In this document: in pieces, positions 43,618 to 52,641 of the stretch | Layout: every line of letters begins with the position of its first letter | How positions within the stretch are numbered: the first letter of the stretch is position 1 | The notes under the pieces: generated by a model | The model's input: the letters and a program-made list of their open reading frames with translations, nothing else | Told to the model about the DNA's origin: nothing | The model's database searches: none | Program-made: the position numbers and the translations under genes | Origin: DASQPR01 sp963831705 | GTDB lineage: Bacteria > Actinomycetota > Actinomycetes > Mycobacteriales > Micromonosporaceae | Length of the DNA: 64,000 nt | Assembly: GCA_963831705.1 (NCBI GenBank) | Contig: CAWHRE010000005.1 | Coordinates: forward strand, 124,001 to 188,000 | Reading direction: 5' to 3'

Positions 43618-44277
43618 CTAGGCACCGACCGGTACGGCCGGCGAGCCGATCGGCGCCGTGTTCGTCTGGTCCCGGCGACGACTCGCCATCACGATGCCCA
43701 GCGCGACCATCCACACCATGTTCAGCAGGAACCCCGGGCCGAATGCCATCGGGACGAACAGCACCACGCCGCTGATCAGTCCGAAGTATGCGATCCACCT
43801 CGGCAGCAGAGTCGCGCGCCGGATCGCGATCGAGGTCGCGACCGTGAATCCGCCGAGCGCCAGGAAGCTGAGGTCGAGAACGAAGTTGCGGACGTCGTTC
43901 ACCAGCATCAACGATGCCGGATCGGCGCCGCGATGACCGCTGTGTACGAGCGCCGCAAGCAGCGCCGGGTCGAGCCCGCTGGCCGTGACGTAGACGATGC
44001 CGGCCGCGAATGCCGTCGTCACCGCCCACCGGGACGCGTCACCGTCACCGAGCGCGCGTACCAGGAACGCCGCGACGGACGCGAAGACCAGCAGCGCCAA
44101 CACGGTCACGTACGTCGCCGCGTACATCTTCGTGGCCGAACCGGTCGTGAAGTCCGCGACGACATCCGCACGCGACGCGCTCAACTCGGGGACCTTCGAG
44201 CCGATCGACACTGAAACCAGCTCAAGAACGACGTACCCGATTGACAGGCCACCGGCGAGCTTCCAAGGCAACCGCAT
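43618..44277 (-). CDS. DUF4386-like integral membrane protein
   Basis: About six hydrophobic segments over 219 residues and no catalytic motif. The pattern (N-terminal helix, extracellular loop, then five helices with P-R-W-I-A-Y-F-G-L-I-S-G) resembles DUF4386 proteins, which are of unknown function. ATG 44277 is chosen because GGAAGGAG is nine bases upstream; the ATG three codons earlier would touch that site. It follows the kinase gene in the opposite transcriptional order and is probably independent. Confidence 0.6.
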   Translation of the reverse strand: MRLPWKLAGGLSIGYVVLELVSVSIGSKVPELSASRADVVADFTTGSATKMYAATYVTVLALLVFASVAAFLVRALGDGDASRWAVTTAFAAGIVYVTASGLDPALLAALVHSGHRGADPASLMLVNDVRNFVLDLSFLALGGFTVATSIAIRRATLLPRWIAYFGLISGVVLFVPMAFGPGFLLNMVWMVALGIVMASRRRDQTNTAPIGSPAVPVGA

Positions 44278-44406
44278 GATCGCCAACTCCTTCCATCTTC
44301 ACCCGGTCGCACCGCGCAACCGCATGACGGAAGACTCGTCGATCGCGTTTCCCACCGGAAAGAGCAGCGTTCCCGGGCACTCCGGGAAGATCTCCCAAGC
44401 TTCGGT

Positions 44407-44412
44407 TACGTT
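44407..44412 (+). promoter_or_regulatory. -10 box TACGTT, leaderless promoter of the SDR gene
   Basis: TACGTT is followed by six bases and the ATG at 44419. No ribosome site is present. Confidence 0.45.
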
Positions 44413-44418
44413 CGACGT

Positions 44419-45222
44419 ATGACTGTCTTCATCACTGGCGCCACCGACGGCCTCGGACTCGCGCTCGCGCATCGGCTCGCCGCCGACGGAACCGATCTGC
44501 TCCTGCACGGCCGCAGCCCGGATCGTCTGGAACACGCGGTCGCCGAGATCAAGGACGCGACCGGCATCGAGCCGAAGACGGTCCTCGCCGACCTCGCAGA
44601 TCTGGCCCAGGTACGTCAACTGGCAAACGACGTACGCTCAACGACCGGCGAACTCGACGTGTTCGTGAGCAACGCCGGCATCGGCAGCGGCGAGCCCGAC
44701 GGTCGGGAGCGGCGGACCAGCGCCGACGGGTACGAGCTACGGTTCGCCGTGAACTACCTGGCCGGTTTCCTGCTCACAATGGAGTTGCTTCCGCTGCTGG
44801 AGGCGTCCGGAACCGGCCGGATCGTGAACGTCGCGTCGCTCGGTCAGGCTCCGATCGACTTCGACGACATCATGATCGAGCGGAACTACAGCGGTGGCCG
44901 CGCGTACGGTCAGAGCAAGCTCGCGCAGATCATGTCCGGCTTCTCACTGGCCGAACGCACCGATGCGGTCACCGTCAACAGCCTGCATCCGGCGACATAC
45001 ATGCCGACGAAGATGGTGCTTCAGGAGATCGGTCGACACATCGACAGCGTGGACGACGGGGTCGCGTCAACGTACCGGCTGGTGGCGGATCCCAAACTCG
45101 CCCGTACGACCGGGCGTTTCTACGACCGGATGCGCGACACAAACGCGAACCCGCAGGCGTACGACGCGGCGGCCCGAGCCGAGTTGTGGCGGCGCAGTGT
45201 CGAGTTGGTCGGCCTCGACTGA
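44419..45222 (+). CDS. Short-chain dehydrogenase/reductase
   Basis: Rossmann motif T-G-A-T-D-G-L-G-L, cofactor-selecting H-G-R-S at ~30 (favouring NADP), N-A-G-I, N-V-A-S and the catalytic Y-G-Q-S-K. At 267 residues it is a classical SDR resembling retinol-dehydrogenase/WWOX-like oxidoreductases of actinomycetes. The substrate is unknown. Leaderless start. Confidence 0.9.
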   Translation: MTVFITGATDGLGLALAHRLAADGTDLLLHGRSPDRLEHAVAEIKDATGIEPKTVLADLADLAQVRQLANDVRSTTGELDVFVSNAGIGSGEPDGRERRTSADGYELRFAVNYLAGFLLTMELLPLLEASGTGRIVNVASLGQAPIDFDDIMIERNYSGGRAYGQSKLAQIMSGFSLAERTDAVTVNSLHPATYMPTKMVLQEIGRHIDSVDDGVASTYRLVADPKLARTTGRFYDRMRDTNANPQAYDAAARAELWRRSVELVGLD

Positions 45223-45262
45223 CATTCATCGTCGTCGTCATCGCCCGTTCGCCGGTGTCCTG

Positions 45263-45268
45263 TACCGT
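45263..45268 (+). promoter_or_regulatory. -10 box TACCGT, leaderless promoter of the GlnX-like gene
   Basis: TACCGT is followed by six bases and the GTG at 45275, which fixes the start of an otherwise much longer open frame. Confidence 0.45.
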
Positions 45269-45274
45269 GAGCCG

Positions 45275-46642
45275 GTGTCCGGCATCGTCGCTACCCGACC
45301 GCGCCCCGCGCGATCCTCCGACTCGGCCGAGGCCACCACGTCTCGGCTCTCCACTCCGGCCCGTCTGCGGATCTGGACGGTCGCCCTAACGGTCGCGGCG
45401 GTCGCCCTTCTGGCGGTCACGAGCACCGGGATCGTGCGGATCTCGCACCAGGTCACCGCGATCGGCAACCATGACGCGCCACAGGCGGCGACGGCCTCCG
45501 ATCTCTACTTCGTACTGAGCGATCTGGATGCCGAAACGGCGAGCCTGCTGATGCTCGGCAACAGCTCGACGCTGTCCATCAACGAACTCGATTCGCTCCG
45601 TACATTCGAGCAACGGCAGGCCGAGGTCGACGTCGACCTGCAACAGGCCGAACTCGCCACTACGAGCGCGACCGAGCGGGCCGAACTCAGCCGGTTCGCC
45701 GCCGCGCTGACGCTGTACCGGCAATGGGTGTCGATGGCACTGACGGTCGAACAACAGTCCGCCGACCAGGTGGCCGGGCAGCCTCCGTCCTCGTCGCTCG
45801 GCTACTACGCCGAAGCGAGCACGGTCCTGCGGGCGCAGTTGCTTCCGCTCGCCGCATCACTGCGGCAGACCAACGCATCCGACCTCGACGAGTCATTTTC
45901 GGCCGAGCGTACGACCTCGAATCTGGCGATCGTCGCCACGCTGATCGTCGGCGTCGCGCTGCTGGTCGCGCTCGTGCTGTTCCAGCGCCGGCTCGCGCGT
46001 ACGCATCGCCGGATCCTCAATCCGTCACTCGTACTGGCCACGCTCGCGACGGCCGCGCTCGTCGTCGGATGCTGCGTGCTCTTCGGTTCCGAGACCTCGA
46101 CGCTGCGACAGGCACAGAACGATGAGATCCGGCCTTACCTCGCGTTGACGCAGGCCCAGGCGGTCACGTATGACGCGTCCGGCGACGCGAGCCGCTATCT
46201 GATCGAGAGCGATCCGCACCTCGTCGCCACCGACTTCGCCGCGAAGGCGGCATGTCTACGCAGCGGCGGGTCATGCGGCTCCTCGACGACACTGCCGAGT
46301 GGTGGACTGGCATCGATCTCCGGCCGTACCGACGTGGTGCAGCTCTGGGACGCGTACGCGGCCGACTTCGCGCACGTCGTGTCGCTATCCGACAGTGGTC
46401 AGCGGGGCGCGGCGATCAGCGTGATCACCGGATTGTCCGCAGGGGACGGTGCCATCGATCTCTACCGGTACAACCGGACCGTGGACGAGATCACGGTGGC
46501 GGAGCGAAGCGCGTACACCCAACAGCTTTTGAATGCCCAGCGGACGTTGCGCTTCTGGCCGGAGATCCCGGCCGCGGCGATGATCCTGACGATCGCCTTG
46601 ATCGGATTGGGCGTACGCCCGCGGTTGGCCGAGTACCGCTAA
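45275..46642 (+). CDS. Four-helix membrane protein with two extracellular helical domains (GlnX-like)
   Basis: Topology: a cytoplasmic basic tail, helix 1 (W-T-V-A-L-T-V-A-A-V-A-L-L-A-V), an extracellular helical domain of ~170 residues, two adjacent helices with R-R-L-A-R-T-H-R-R between them, a second extracellular domain of ~140 residues with a Cys pair (C-L-R-S-G-G-S-C), a last helix and G-V-R-P-R-L-A-E-Y-R. This is the layout of GlnX, which in mycobacteria links the binding protein GlnH to the kinase PknG. Neither glnH nor pknG is here, so the role is open. The stop overlaps the next ATG (TAATG). Confidence 0.55.
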   Translation: MSGIVATRPRPARSSDSAEATTSRLSTPARLRIWTVALTVAAVALLAVTSTGIVRISHQVTAIGNHDAPQAATASDLYFVLSDLDAETASLLMLGNSSTLSINELDSLRTFEQRQAEVDVDLQQAELATTSATERAELSRFAAALTLYRQWVSMALTVEQQSADQVAGQPPSSSLGYYAEASTVLRAQLLPLAASLRQTNASDLDESFSAERTTSNLAIVATLIVGVALLVALVLFQRRLARTHRRILNPSLVLATLATAALVVGCCVLFGSETSTLRQAQNDEIRPYLALTQAQAVTYDASGDASRYLIESDPHLVATDFAAKAACLRSGGSCGSSTTLPSGGLASISGRTDVVQLWDAYAADFAHVVSLSDSGQRGAAISVITGLSAGDGAIDLYRYNRTVDEITVAERSAYTQQLLNAQRTLRFWPEIPAAAMILTIALIGLGVRPRLAEYR

Positions 46643-47327
46643 TGAGCCTTCGCGATGTGCTCGCTCTTCAGTGGGGGATTAGCGACGCTACCGTGACGGT
46701 CCATGACGGTGGAATGAACTCCTCGACCTGGTACGTCGACGAAGGCGATCGGCGTTGGGTGGCCAAATCGGTGCCGGGCGAGGTGGCCGACGACTTCCTG
46801 GGCGGGCTGACCGTCGCCACTCGACTTTCCCGCGCCGGCATCCGTTCGGGCGCATCGATGTCGACGCCGCACACCTGCGCGGGTACGACTGGCTGCGACC
46901 GGCCATATCCGGCGCGCTGGCGGCGGTCGGCGCACTCGATCCGGCGGAATTGACGTGCGGGCTGTTGCACACGGATCCGGCACCGGAGGCGTTCCGGCGA
47001 GACGATCACGACGTGATCGGCCTGATCGACTGGAGCGTCGCCATGCGCGGCCCGCTCCTGTACGACCTGGCGTCCGCGGTCATGTACGTCGGCGGCCTCG
47101 ACCATGCCGGCCACCTCATCGATGCCTATCTTGAAACCGGCGCACTCGGACGAGCCGAGATCGAACTCGGCCTCGCGACGTTTCTGCGATTTCGGGGCGC
47201 GATCCAGGCGGACTACTTCGCCCGGCGTCTGTCCACGAACGACCTGACCGGCATCGCGGACCGCGGCGGGAATGAGAAGGGCCTGTCCGACGCGCGGCGC
47301 ATGCTGGCGGAAAACAGCGGTTTCTGA
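46642..47327 (+). pseudogene. Aminoglycoside phosphotransferase-like gene with internal deletion and frameshift
   Basis: The first ~65 codons give the APH N-lobe (H-D-G-G-M-N-S-S-T-W-Y-V, W-V-A-K-S-V with the ATP Lys). The frame then changes near 46850, and the second frame (to 47327) carries L-L-H-T-D-P-A-P-E-A-F, the catalytic H-x-D variant, V-I-G-L-I-D-W-S-V-A and G-P-L-L-Y-D-L-A-S-A. Roughly 60-70 residues expected between the two parts are absent, so this is a deletion and not just a frameshift. The product would not be functional. The 5' end overlaps the GlnX-like gene. Confidence 0.75.
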
Positions 47328-47373
47328 ACGCCGTCAGCGCCGCGCGGACGCGCGAAAGCATCGACGACCAGCA

Positions 47374-47392
47374 GTTAGGCAAATCGCCTAAC
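47374..47392. promoter_or_regulatory. Operator site 1, gttag-N9-ctaac
   Basis: gttaggcaaatcgcctaac is a 7-bp-arm palindrome around aaatc. The same gttag-N9-ctaac pattern recurs 27 bp downstream and at 60691, between the ROK kinase and ROK regulator genes. Confidence 0.7.
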
Positions 47393-47398
47393 AATTAA

Positions 47399-47421
47399 TA
47401 GTTAGATGACTTCCCTAACTA
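47399..47421. promoter_or_regulatory. Operator site 2, tagttag-N9-ctaacta
   Basis: Seven-base perfect arms with a nine-base centre, about 60 bp upstream of the exo-glucosaminidase start. Centre-to-centre distance to site 1 is 27 bp. Confidence 0.7.
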
Positions 47422-47478
47422 TCGTGTCGCCCCTAGGGTCCTGAGCATTAGCCCTTCACCCCTAGGGAGCGGCCTCTC

Positions 47479-50328
47479 ATGAATCGAAGACTCCTGTCCA
47501 TCGCCACCGCTGCCGTGCTGGCCGCGGCGATCGGTATCACGATCGTCGCCACCGAAAGCGCCAGCGCGAGCGTTTCGACCGGCTCCACCGCGGTCACCGA
47601 CCTCGGTACGGCCGGCTGGAAAGTACTCACCTCGGCCACCGCGACCCAGACCGGCGCCCAGATCTCCACGCCCGGCTTCAGTACGAGCGGCTGGCTGTCC
47701 GTCACGAACGACGGCGCCGACGCTCCCGGTACCGAGATCAATGCCCTGCTGCAGAACGGCACCTGCCCGAACGTGTTCTTCGCGGACAACATGAAGACGT
47801 GCTTCGGGCAGATGACCGACGGTCGGTCCGGACACCATCGCGCAGTTCGACGTGCCCTGGTGGTACCGAACCGACTTCACCGAGACGCTCGGCGCCGGCC
47901 AGTACGCGAGCCTGATCGTGAACGGCGTGGTCGGCAAGGCCGATGTCTGGCTGAACGGCACCGAGTTGTCGACCAGCGCGACGGTCGCCGGCGCGTACAC
48001 GAAGTTCACGTTCCCGAATCACGTCGAAGCTCCGCTCCGGTACGAACTCGGTCGCGATCGAGGTCTACCCGAACGATCCGACGACGATGTTCACCGTGGA
48101 CGACGTGGACTGGAACCAGATCCCGCCGGACAACAACACCGGCATCCAGTTCCCGGTGCAGTTGCAGACTGAGCAACGCGCTCACCGACTCGGCAACGCA
48201 CACGTCAACCAGGTCACCGCCGCCGATCTGAGCAGCACGGTACTGACCGTGAAGTCGGACATCACGAACAACTCCTCGTCATCGCAGACCGGCACGGTCA
48301 CCGCGACGATCACACCGCCGAACGGTGGAGCGCCGATCACCGCGACGGCTTCGGTCACGGTCGCGGCCGGTGCGACCACCACGGTCACGTTCCCGGCGAA
48401 GACGATTACGGCACCGGCGATCTGGTGGCCGTACCAGATGGGGGCACAACCGCTCTACACCTTGACCACGTCGGTGGCGCAGGGTTCGGCGGTCAGCAAC
48501 TCGACGTCCGAGCAGTTCGGCGTGCGGACCGTAACGTCCTATCTCACCGGAAGTTCGGCGGCCGAGCCGCAGGGCACGCGCGCCTTCAAGATCAATGGGG
48601 TACCGATCGTCATCCGTGGCGGCGGCTTCGACGCCCGATCTGTTCCTCCGCTACTCGCCGAGCGACACCGCGAAGCAGATCGCGCTGATGAAGAACATGG
48701 GCATCAACACGATCCGGCTCGAAGGGCCACTTCATGCCGGACGACTTCTACCAGCAGATGGACGCCGCCGGCATCCTGATCAACGCCGGTTACCAGTGCT
48801 GCGACTGCTGGGAGGTGAGCGGCACGCTACGGCACCGCGGACAACGCAACACGATCAGCTGTCGGCACAGACGCTCGGTCAGACGCTGCGCAATCACCCC
48901 AGCCGTGTTCAGCTTCCAGTGGAGTGACAACGCGCCGACCACGACGCAGGAATCCGCGTGCGCTGACCGCGTTCGCCGCGGCCGACTACTCCGGATCCGT
49001 TCGATCTCGTCGGCGGAGTACAAGAGCAGCCCGCAGCTTGGCGTCTCCGGTGAGAAGGAAGGGCCCGTACGACTGGGTAGCCGCCGAACTACTGGTACGA
49101 CACGACGCACTCCGACGGGTGACGACCACACTGACGAACTCGGTGGCGCGTGGGGCTTCGACAGCGAGAGAGTCGGCCGGCAACACCGTACCGACGCTGG
49201 ACTCGCTCAACCGGTTCCTGTCGACGGCCGACCTGTCGACCTGTGGCAGAAGCCTTCGACGCCAACCAGTACCACAACAACTACGAGGGCACGAAGCACA
49301 CCGGGTACGCGTTCGGCACGCTCTACAACCTCGATACCTCGATCACCAATCGGTACGGTGCGTGGAATTCAGCTGAACCAGTACGTCGAGGAGGCGCAGG
49401 TCGCCGAACTATGAGAACACCCGCGCGCAGTTCGAGGCGTTCATCGCACACTCGACCAACGCCACGCGCCGTCGACCGGCACGATCTACTGGCAGCTCAA
49501 CAAGGGCTGGCCGACACTGCTGTGGTCGCTGTGGAACAACGACGGCGACCAGGCCGGCGCGTACTTCGGGGCCACGACGGCGAACTCGCACGCTGCACGC
49601 GATCTACACGCTCGACACCGGATCGGTGACGCTCGACAACCTCGGCGGCACCAGCGCAGACGTGGCGTGACGGTCGAGTCGAAGGTCTACAACACCGCCG
49701 GGACGCTGCTCGACGATCGGACCTCGGCATCGTTGTCGCTGAACAGCCAGCAGGTTCTCAATTCGGTACTGACACCGGTGGTACCGGCGGCGACCGTGCC
49801 GCCCGCGACCGCGTCGGTGTACTTCGTCGAGCTGTTGACAAAGACAGAACGGCGTGCTGGTGGACCGCAACATCGTACTGGCAATCGACCCAGCCGGACG
49901 TCACGAACTGGAACAAGACCATCGGGAACCCGCAGGCCACGATGAGCCAGTACGCGAACCTGCAAGCTCTGCAGTCGCTGCCGCACGGCCACGGTCGGCG
50001 CGACCGCGACGACAACGCATCACAGGCGGCCCGAACGGTGCCGACCGGCAACCACGGTCACGATCACGAACAACTCGTCAACGCCGACGGTCGGCTTCTT
50101 CCTGCGGGCCGACGTCCGTCGCGGTACCACCGCCGGAACCGAACTGTCCGGTGACAACGAGTTGCAGTCGTCGATCTGGAACGACAACGACGTCGACCTG
50201 TGGCCCGGCGAGTCCGCAGACCTTGACGGTTTCGTACCGCGAGGCTGACCTGCAAGGCGCGACGCCGGTGATCAGTGTGTCCGGCTGGAACGCGCACGAA
50301 GATCGACATCCCCGCACCAGTTTCCTAA
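47479..50328 (+). pseudogene. Secreted GH2 exo-beta-D-glucosaminidase (CsxA-like) gene, multiply frameshifted
   Basis: A signal peptide (R-R-L-L-S-I-A-T-A-A-V-L-A-A) begins an intact first ~115 codons. Further segments in changing frames match CsxA of Amycolatopsis along its whole length: V-P-W-W-Y-R, A-D-V-W-L-N-G-T-E, P-P-D-N-N-T-G, R-G-G-G-F-D, M-K-N-M-G-I-N-T-I-R-L-E-G, F-Q-W-S-D-N (the general-acid Asp region), W-G-F-D-S-E (the nucleophile Glu region), T-G-T-I-Y-W-Q-L-N-K-G-W and L-W-P-G-E-S. At least eight breaks occur (near 47830, 48018, 48170-48200, 48630, 48727 and several beyond 48800); those checked are repaired by deleting one to three bases. The likely stop is TAA 50326-50328. 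It would release glucosamine from chitosan ends. Confidence 0.85.
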
Positions 50329-50339
50329 GGAAACCCCTT

Positions 50340-50400
50340 GTTGATCCTGGAGTTAGTTGACGCATCGACGGCGTTTCGTGTCACTAACTCCAGGATCAAC
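50340..50400. repeat. Intergenic hairpin repeat, copy 2
   Basis: Perfect 18-base arms (50340-50357, 50383-50400) and a 25-base loop with tgacgcatcgacgg. It lies between the convergent GH2 gene and the proline-rich membrane protein gene. Confidence 0.9.
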
Positions 50401-50408
50401 TTTGGGCG

Positions 50409-51476
50409 TCAAGGTGTGAGCGCCGTGACCTGCCGCTGCAATGTCGCTCGTTCGGCGGCCCGATCGAACTGACCGGGCGTGTACACGAACATCAGTACGA
50501 CGATCGGTCCCATCTGGCAGGCCAGGATCGCTTGCCGATCCCCATACTTGTCCATCGCCGAGCGCTCGTAGCCGTACCCGTGATCGAGTCCGGCCAGCGC
50601 GTACGACGTGGCGATCGTCTTGTCGTCCAGGTAAGCGCTATGAGCGCTCGTCACGTAGCTCTCCGCGCCGTCAGCGTCGCCGAATTGCACGAGGACGGTA
50701 TCCACAATGACGCCGTCGGAACCCTGCCACTCGCTTTCCGCCGCGACCTGGAAACCACGCGTCTGCATGATCCCCTTCTCGTTGGACGAATCCGGGTAGA
50801 GGTTCTTGACGAATTGGTCCAGCGTCTCGACGCCACCGGTGGAGTTGGCCACTGAGCGGGCCTTCGCGCCCGCGGGCGGTTTCGCCAGATGCGCCTTCAG
50901 GGCCGCGCCGTCGCCGGCGGCGATCGCGACAACCGGAGCGGCGGTTGACGGCACGGTTGTCGGCCTGGTCGGCCGTTGCGTCGTGGACGAGGCGGCCGTG
51001 TTGCCGCTGAGGTGATTGCTCGCCATAACGGCGGCGCCGCAGAGAAAGAGGAACACGGCGAGGATGCTGGTGGCGACACGCGCGCTGAAGCGGCGACGTG
51101 GGGATGCCGGCGGTGGCCAGGTCGGCACCGAACTCTTGGGGTACGCAGGCAACGGCCCCTGGGCGCCCGGCGGATAACTCTGCGGATAGCCGCGCGGCTG
51201 CTGGTAACTCGGCTGGGACGGCTGCGGGGGCTGTTGATACGGCTGGTAAGGAGCCTGATACGGCTGCTGATATGGCTGTTGGTACGGCTCTTGGTACGGC
51301 CGTTGATACGGCTCTTGGTACGGCTGTTGATACGGCTCTTGATACGGCGAGGCGCCCGGCCTCTGCTGTGACTGTCCGCCGTATTGGGGCGACGGCTCGT
51401 CATATCTCGGCGGTTGCGACGACGGTCGATACGTTGGATCGCTCGGTGGATATTGATTCCACGAACCGTCGCTCAT
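50409..51476 (-). CDS. Pro/Gln/Tyr-rich single-pass membrane protein
   Basis: Residues 1-130 are cytoplasmic and low-complexity, with repeated four-residue units P-Y-Q-Q / P-Y-Q-E encoded by an imperfect 12-bp tandem repeat. One transmembrane helix follows (V-A-T-S-I-L-A-V-F-L-F-L-C-G-A-A-V), then a Thr/Pro linker and a ~170-residue extracellular domain with no recognised family. Proteins of this design are common in actinomycete envelopes; the function is unknown. The start is plausible but has only a weak ribosome site. Confidence 0.7.
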   Translation of the reverse strand: MSDGSWNQYPPSDPTYRPSSQPPRYDEPSPQYGGQSQQRPGASPYQEPYQQPYQEPYQRPYQEPYQQPYQQPYQAPYQPYQQPPQPSQPSYQQPRGYPQSYPPGAQGPLPAYPKSSVPTWPPPASPRRRFSARVATSILAVFLFLCGAAVMASNHLSGNTAASSTTQRPTRPTTVPSTAAPVVAIAAGDGAALKAHLAKPPAGAKARSVANSTGGVETLDQFVKNLYPDSSNEKGIMQTRGFQVAAESEWQGSDGVIVDTVLVQFGDADGAESYVTSAHSAYLDDKTIATSYALAGLDHGYGYERSAMDKYGDRQAILACQMGPIVVLMFVYTPGQFDRAAERATLQRQVTALTP

Positions 51477-51561
51477 GATTACCCCGTTACGTGCGCCAGC
51501 CTCTTGTACGTGAGTCGCGACAGGCTACCCCGAACGGGTAGCGCATGCGCAGCCCCCAAAA

Positions 51562-51651
51562 AGTTGATCCTGGAGTTATCACCACGACACACCGTCGCTC
51601 TGCGGCATTTGGTGCCGTCGCAGCAGGTGCCAACTAACTCCAGGATCAACT
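51562..51651. repeat. Intergenic hairpin repeat, copy 3 (inverted, with enlarged loop)
   Basis: Perfect 17-base arms (51562-51578, 51635-51651) enclose a 56-base loop. The loop contains cgacacaccgtcg, the complement of the loop sequence of copies 1 and 4, so this copy is in the opposite orientation and carries extra loop sequence. It lies just after the NAGK-like gene. Confidence 0.9.
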
Positions 51652-51669
51652 GGGTTTTGTCCACATGGG

Positions 51670-52641
51670 CTAGGCGGCCAACGTGGCCTGTAGGCGGTCC
51701 AAGCTGGTTCGGGAACCGCCTACGTGGCTGAACGCCTCGACGACCGCGCCGAACACCGGTGGTACGCCGAGCACGCTCACCTGAGCCGCCGGAGCCACCG
51801 CGGTGACACCGTCCACGATGTGTGCGAACAGATCCGCGTCACCGGCCTGCAGTACGCCACCACCGAGCACGACCTCGACGTCCGTACGGGTCAGGTGCAG
51901 TCGCCGGATCAGCGCGTTCGCCATCGTCGCCACCTCGGTGCCGAACTCGGTCAGGATGCTGCGCGACACCGGATCCCGATCGGCCGCCGCCGCGAACACC
52001 ACCGGCGCCAGTCCGAGCAGGTCGTCGTACTCGATGGTCTTCCCGTGAATCGCGATCGCCACGTCCTCCGGCCGCCGCAGCCCGAAGTGCGCCGGTACGG
52101 TCTTCGTCAACAACGTCGCCGGGCCACGACCATCCATCGCGCGGATCGCGGCACCCATCGCCTCGGTTCCGAGCCAGTGCCCGCCGCCCTTGTCCCCGGT
52201 GTAGTCGCCGAGCGCCAGGAACCGCGCGATCTTCCCGTTCGGATGTACGCCGACCGCGTTGATGCCGGCACCGGCTACGACCGCGACACCCCACGCCCGG
52301 AGTGCACCGGCTCGAAGGATCGCGACCGCGTCGTTGTGTACCACCGTCAGATCCGCATGGGCACCGTTCAGCTCACGCAGCGCGACCCGGCGTTCGGCGG
52401 GCAGATCGACGTTGGCCAGGAAGTACGCGGCGCAGGCGGCACGACTGTCCGAACCGACCTGGGCCGCATGGCGCGCCGCGTCGACCAGGGACGTCAACTC
52501 GTGCCGCCAACGTGCCAGATCCTGGTGCGGCGAGTCGACGCCCGGCCCGCGCGTACGCGCGAGAAGTTGGCCCGACATCGAAGCGACGACCACATCGGTC
52601 TTGGAGTTGCCGCCGTCGATGCCGATGACGTACTCAGTCAT
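51670..52641 (-). CDS. BadF/BadG-type ATPase, N-acetylglucosamine/glucosamine kinase-like
   Basis: ASKHA-fold kinase of 323 residues: phosphate-1 loop G-I-D-G-G-N-S-K-T (7-15), V-V-A-G-A-G-I-N-A-V, the G-D-Y-T-G-D-K-G-G-G-H-W-L-G block typical of NAGK-like BcrA/BadF proteins, and V-V-L-G-G-G-V. It is the last gene of the eight-gene glucosaminide operon and overlaps the GH4 gene by eight bases. Glucosamine or a glucosamine-containing sugar is the probable substrate by context. Confidence 0.82.
   Translation of the reverse strand: MTEYVIGIDGGNSKTDVVVASMSGQLLARTRGPGVDSPHQDLARWRHELTSLVDAARHAAQVGSDSRAACAAYFLANVDLPAERRVALRELNGAHADLTVVHNDAVAILRAGALRAWGVAVVAGAGINAVGVHPNGKIARFLALGDYTGDKGGGHWLGTEAMGAAIRAMDGRGPATLLTKTVPAHFGLRRPEDVAIAIHGKTIEYDDLLGLAPVVFAAAADRDPVSRSILTEFGTEVATMANALIRRLHLTRTDVEVVLGGGVLQAGDADLFAHIVDGVTAVAPAAQVSVLGVPPVFGAVVEAFSHVGGSRTSLDRLQATLAA

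Noticed and set aside
44894..45274. A long N-terminal extension of the GlnX-like protein overlapping the SDR gene
   Set aside because: The upstream frame is Arg/Ser-rich shadow of the SDR; the GTG at 45275 has a -10 box at leaderless spacing and precedes the first membrane helix.
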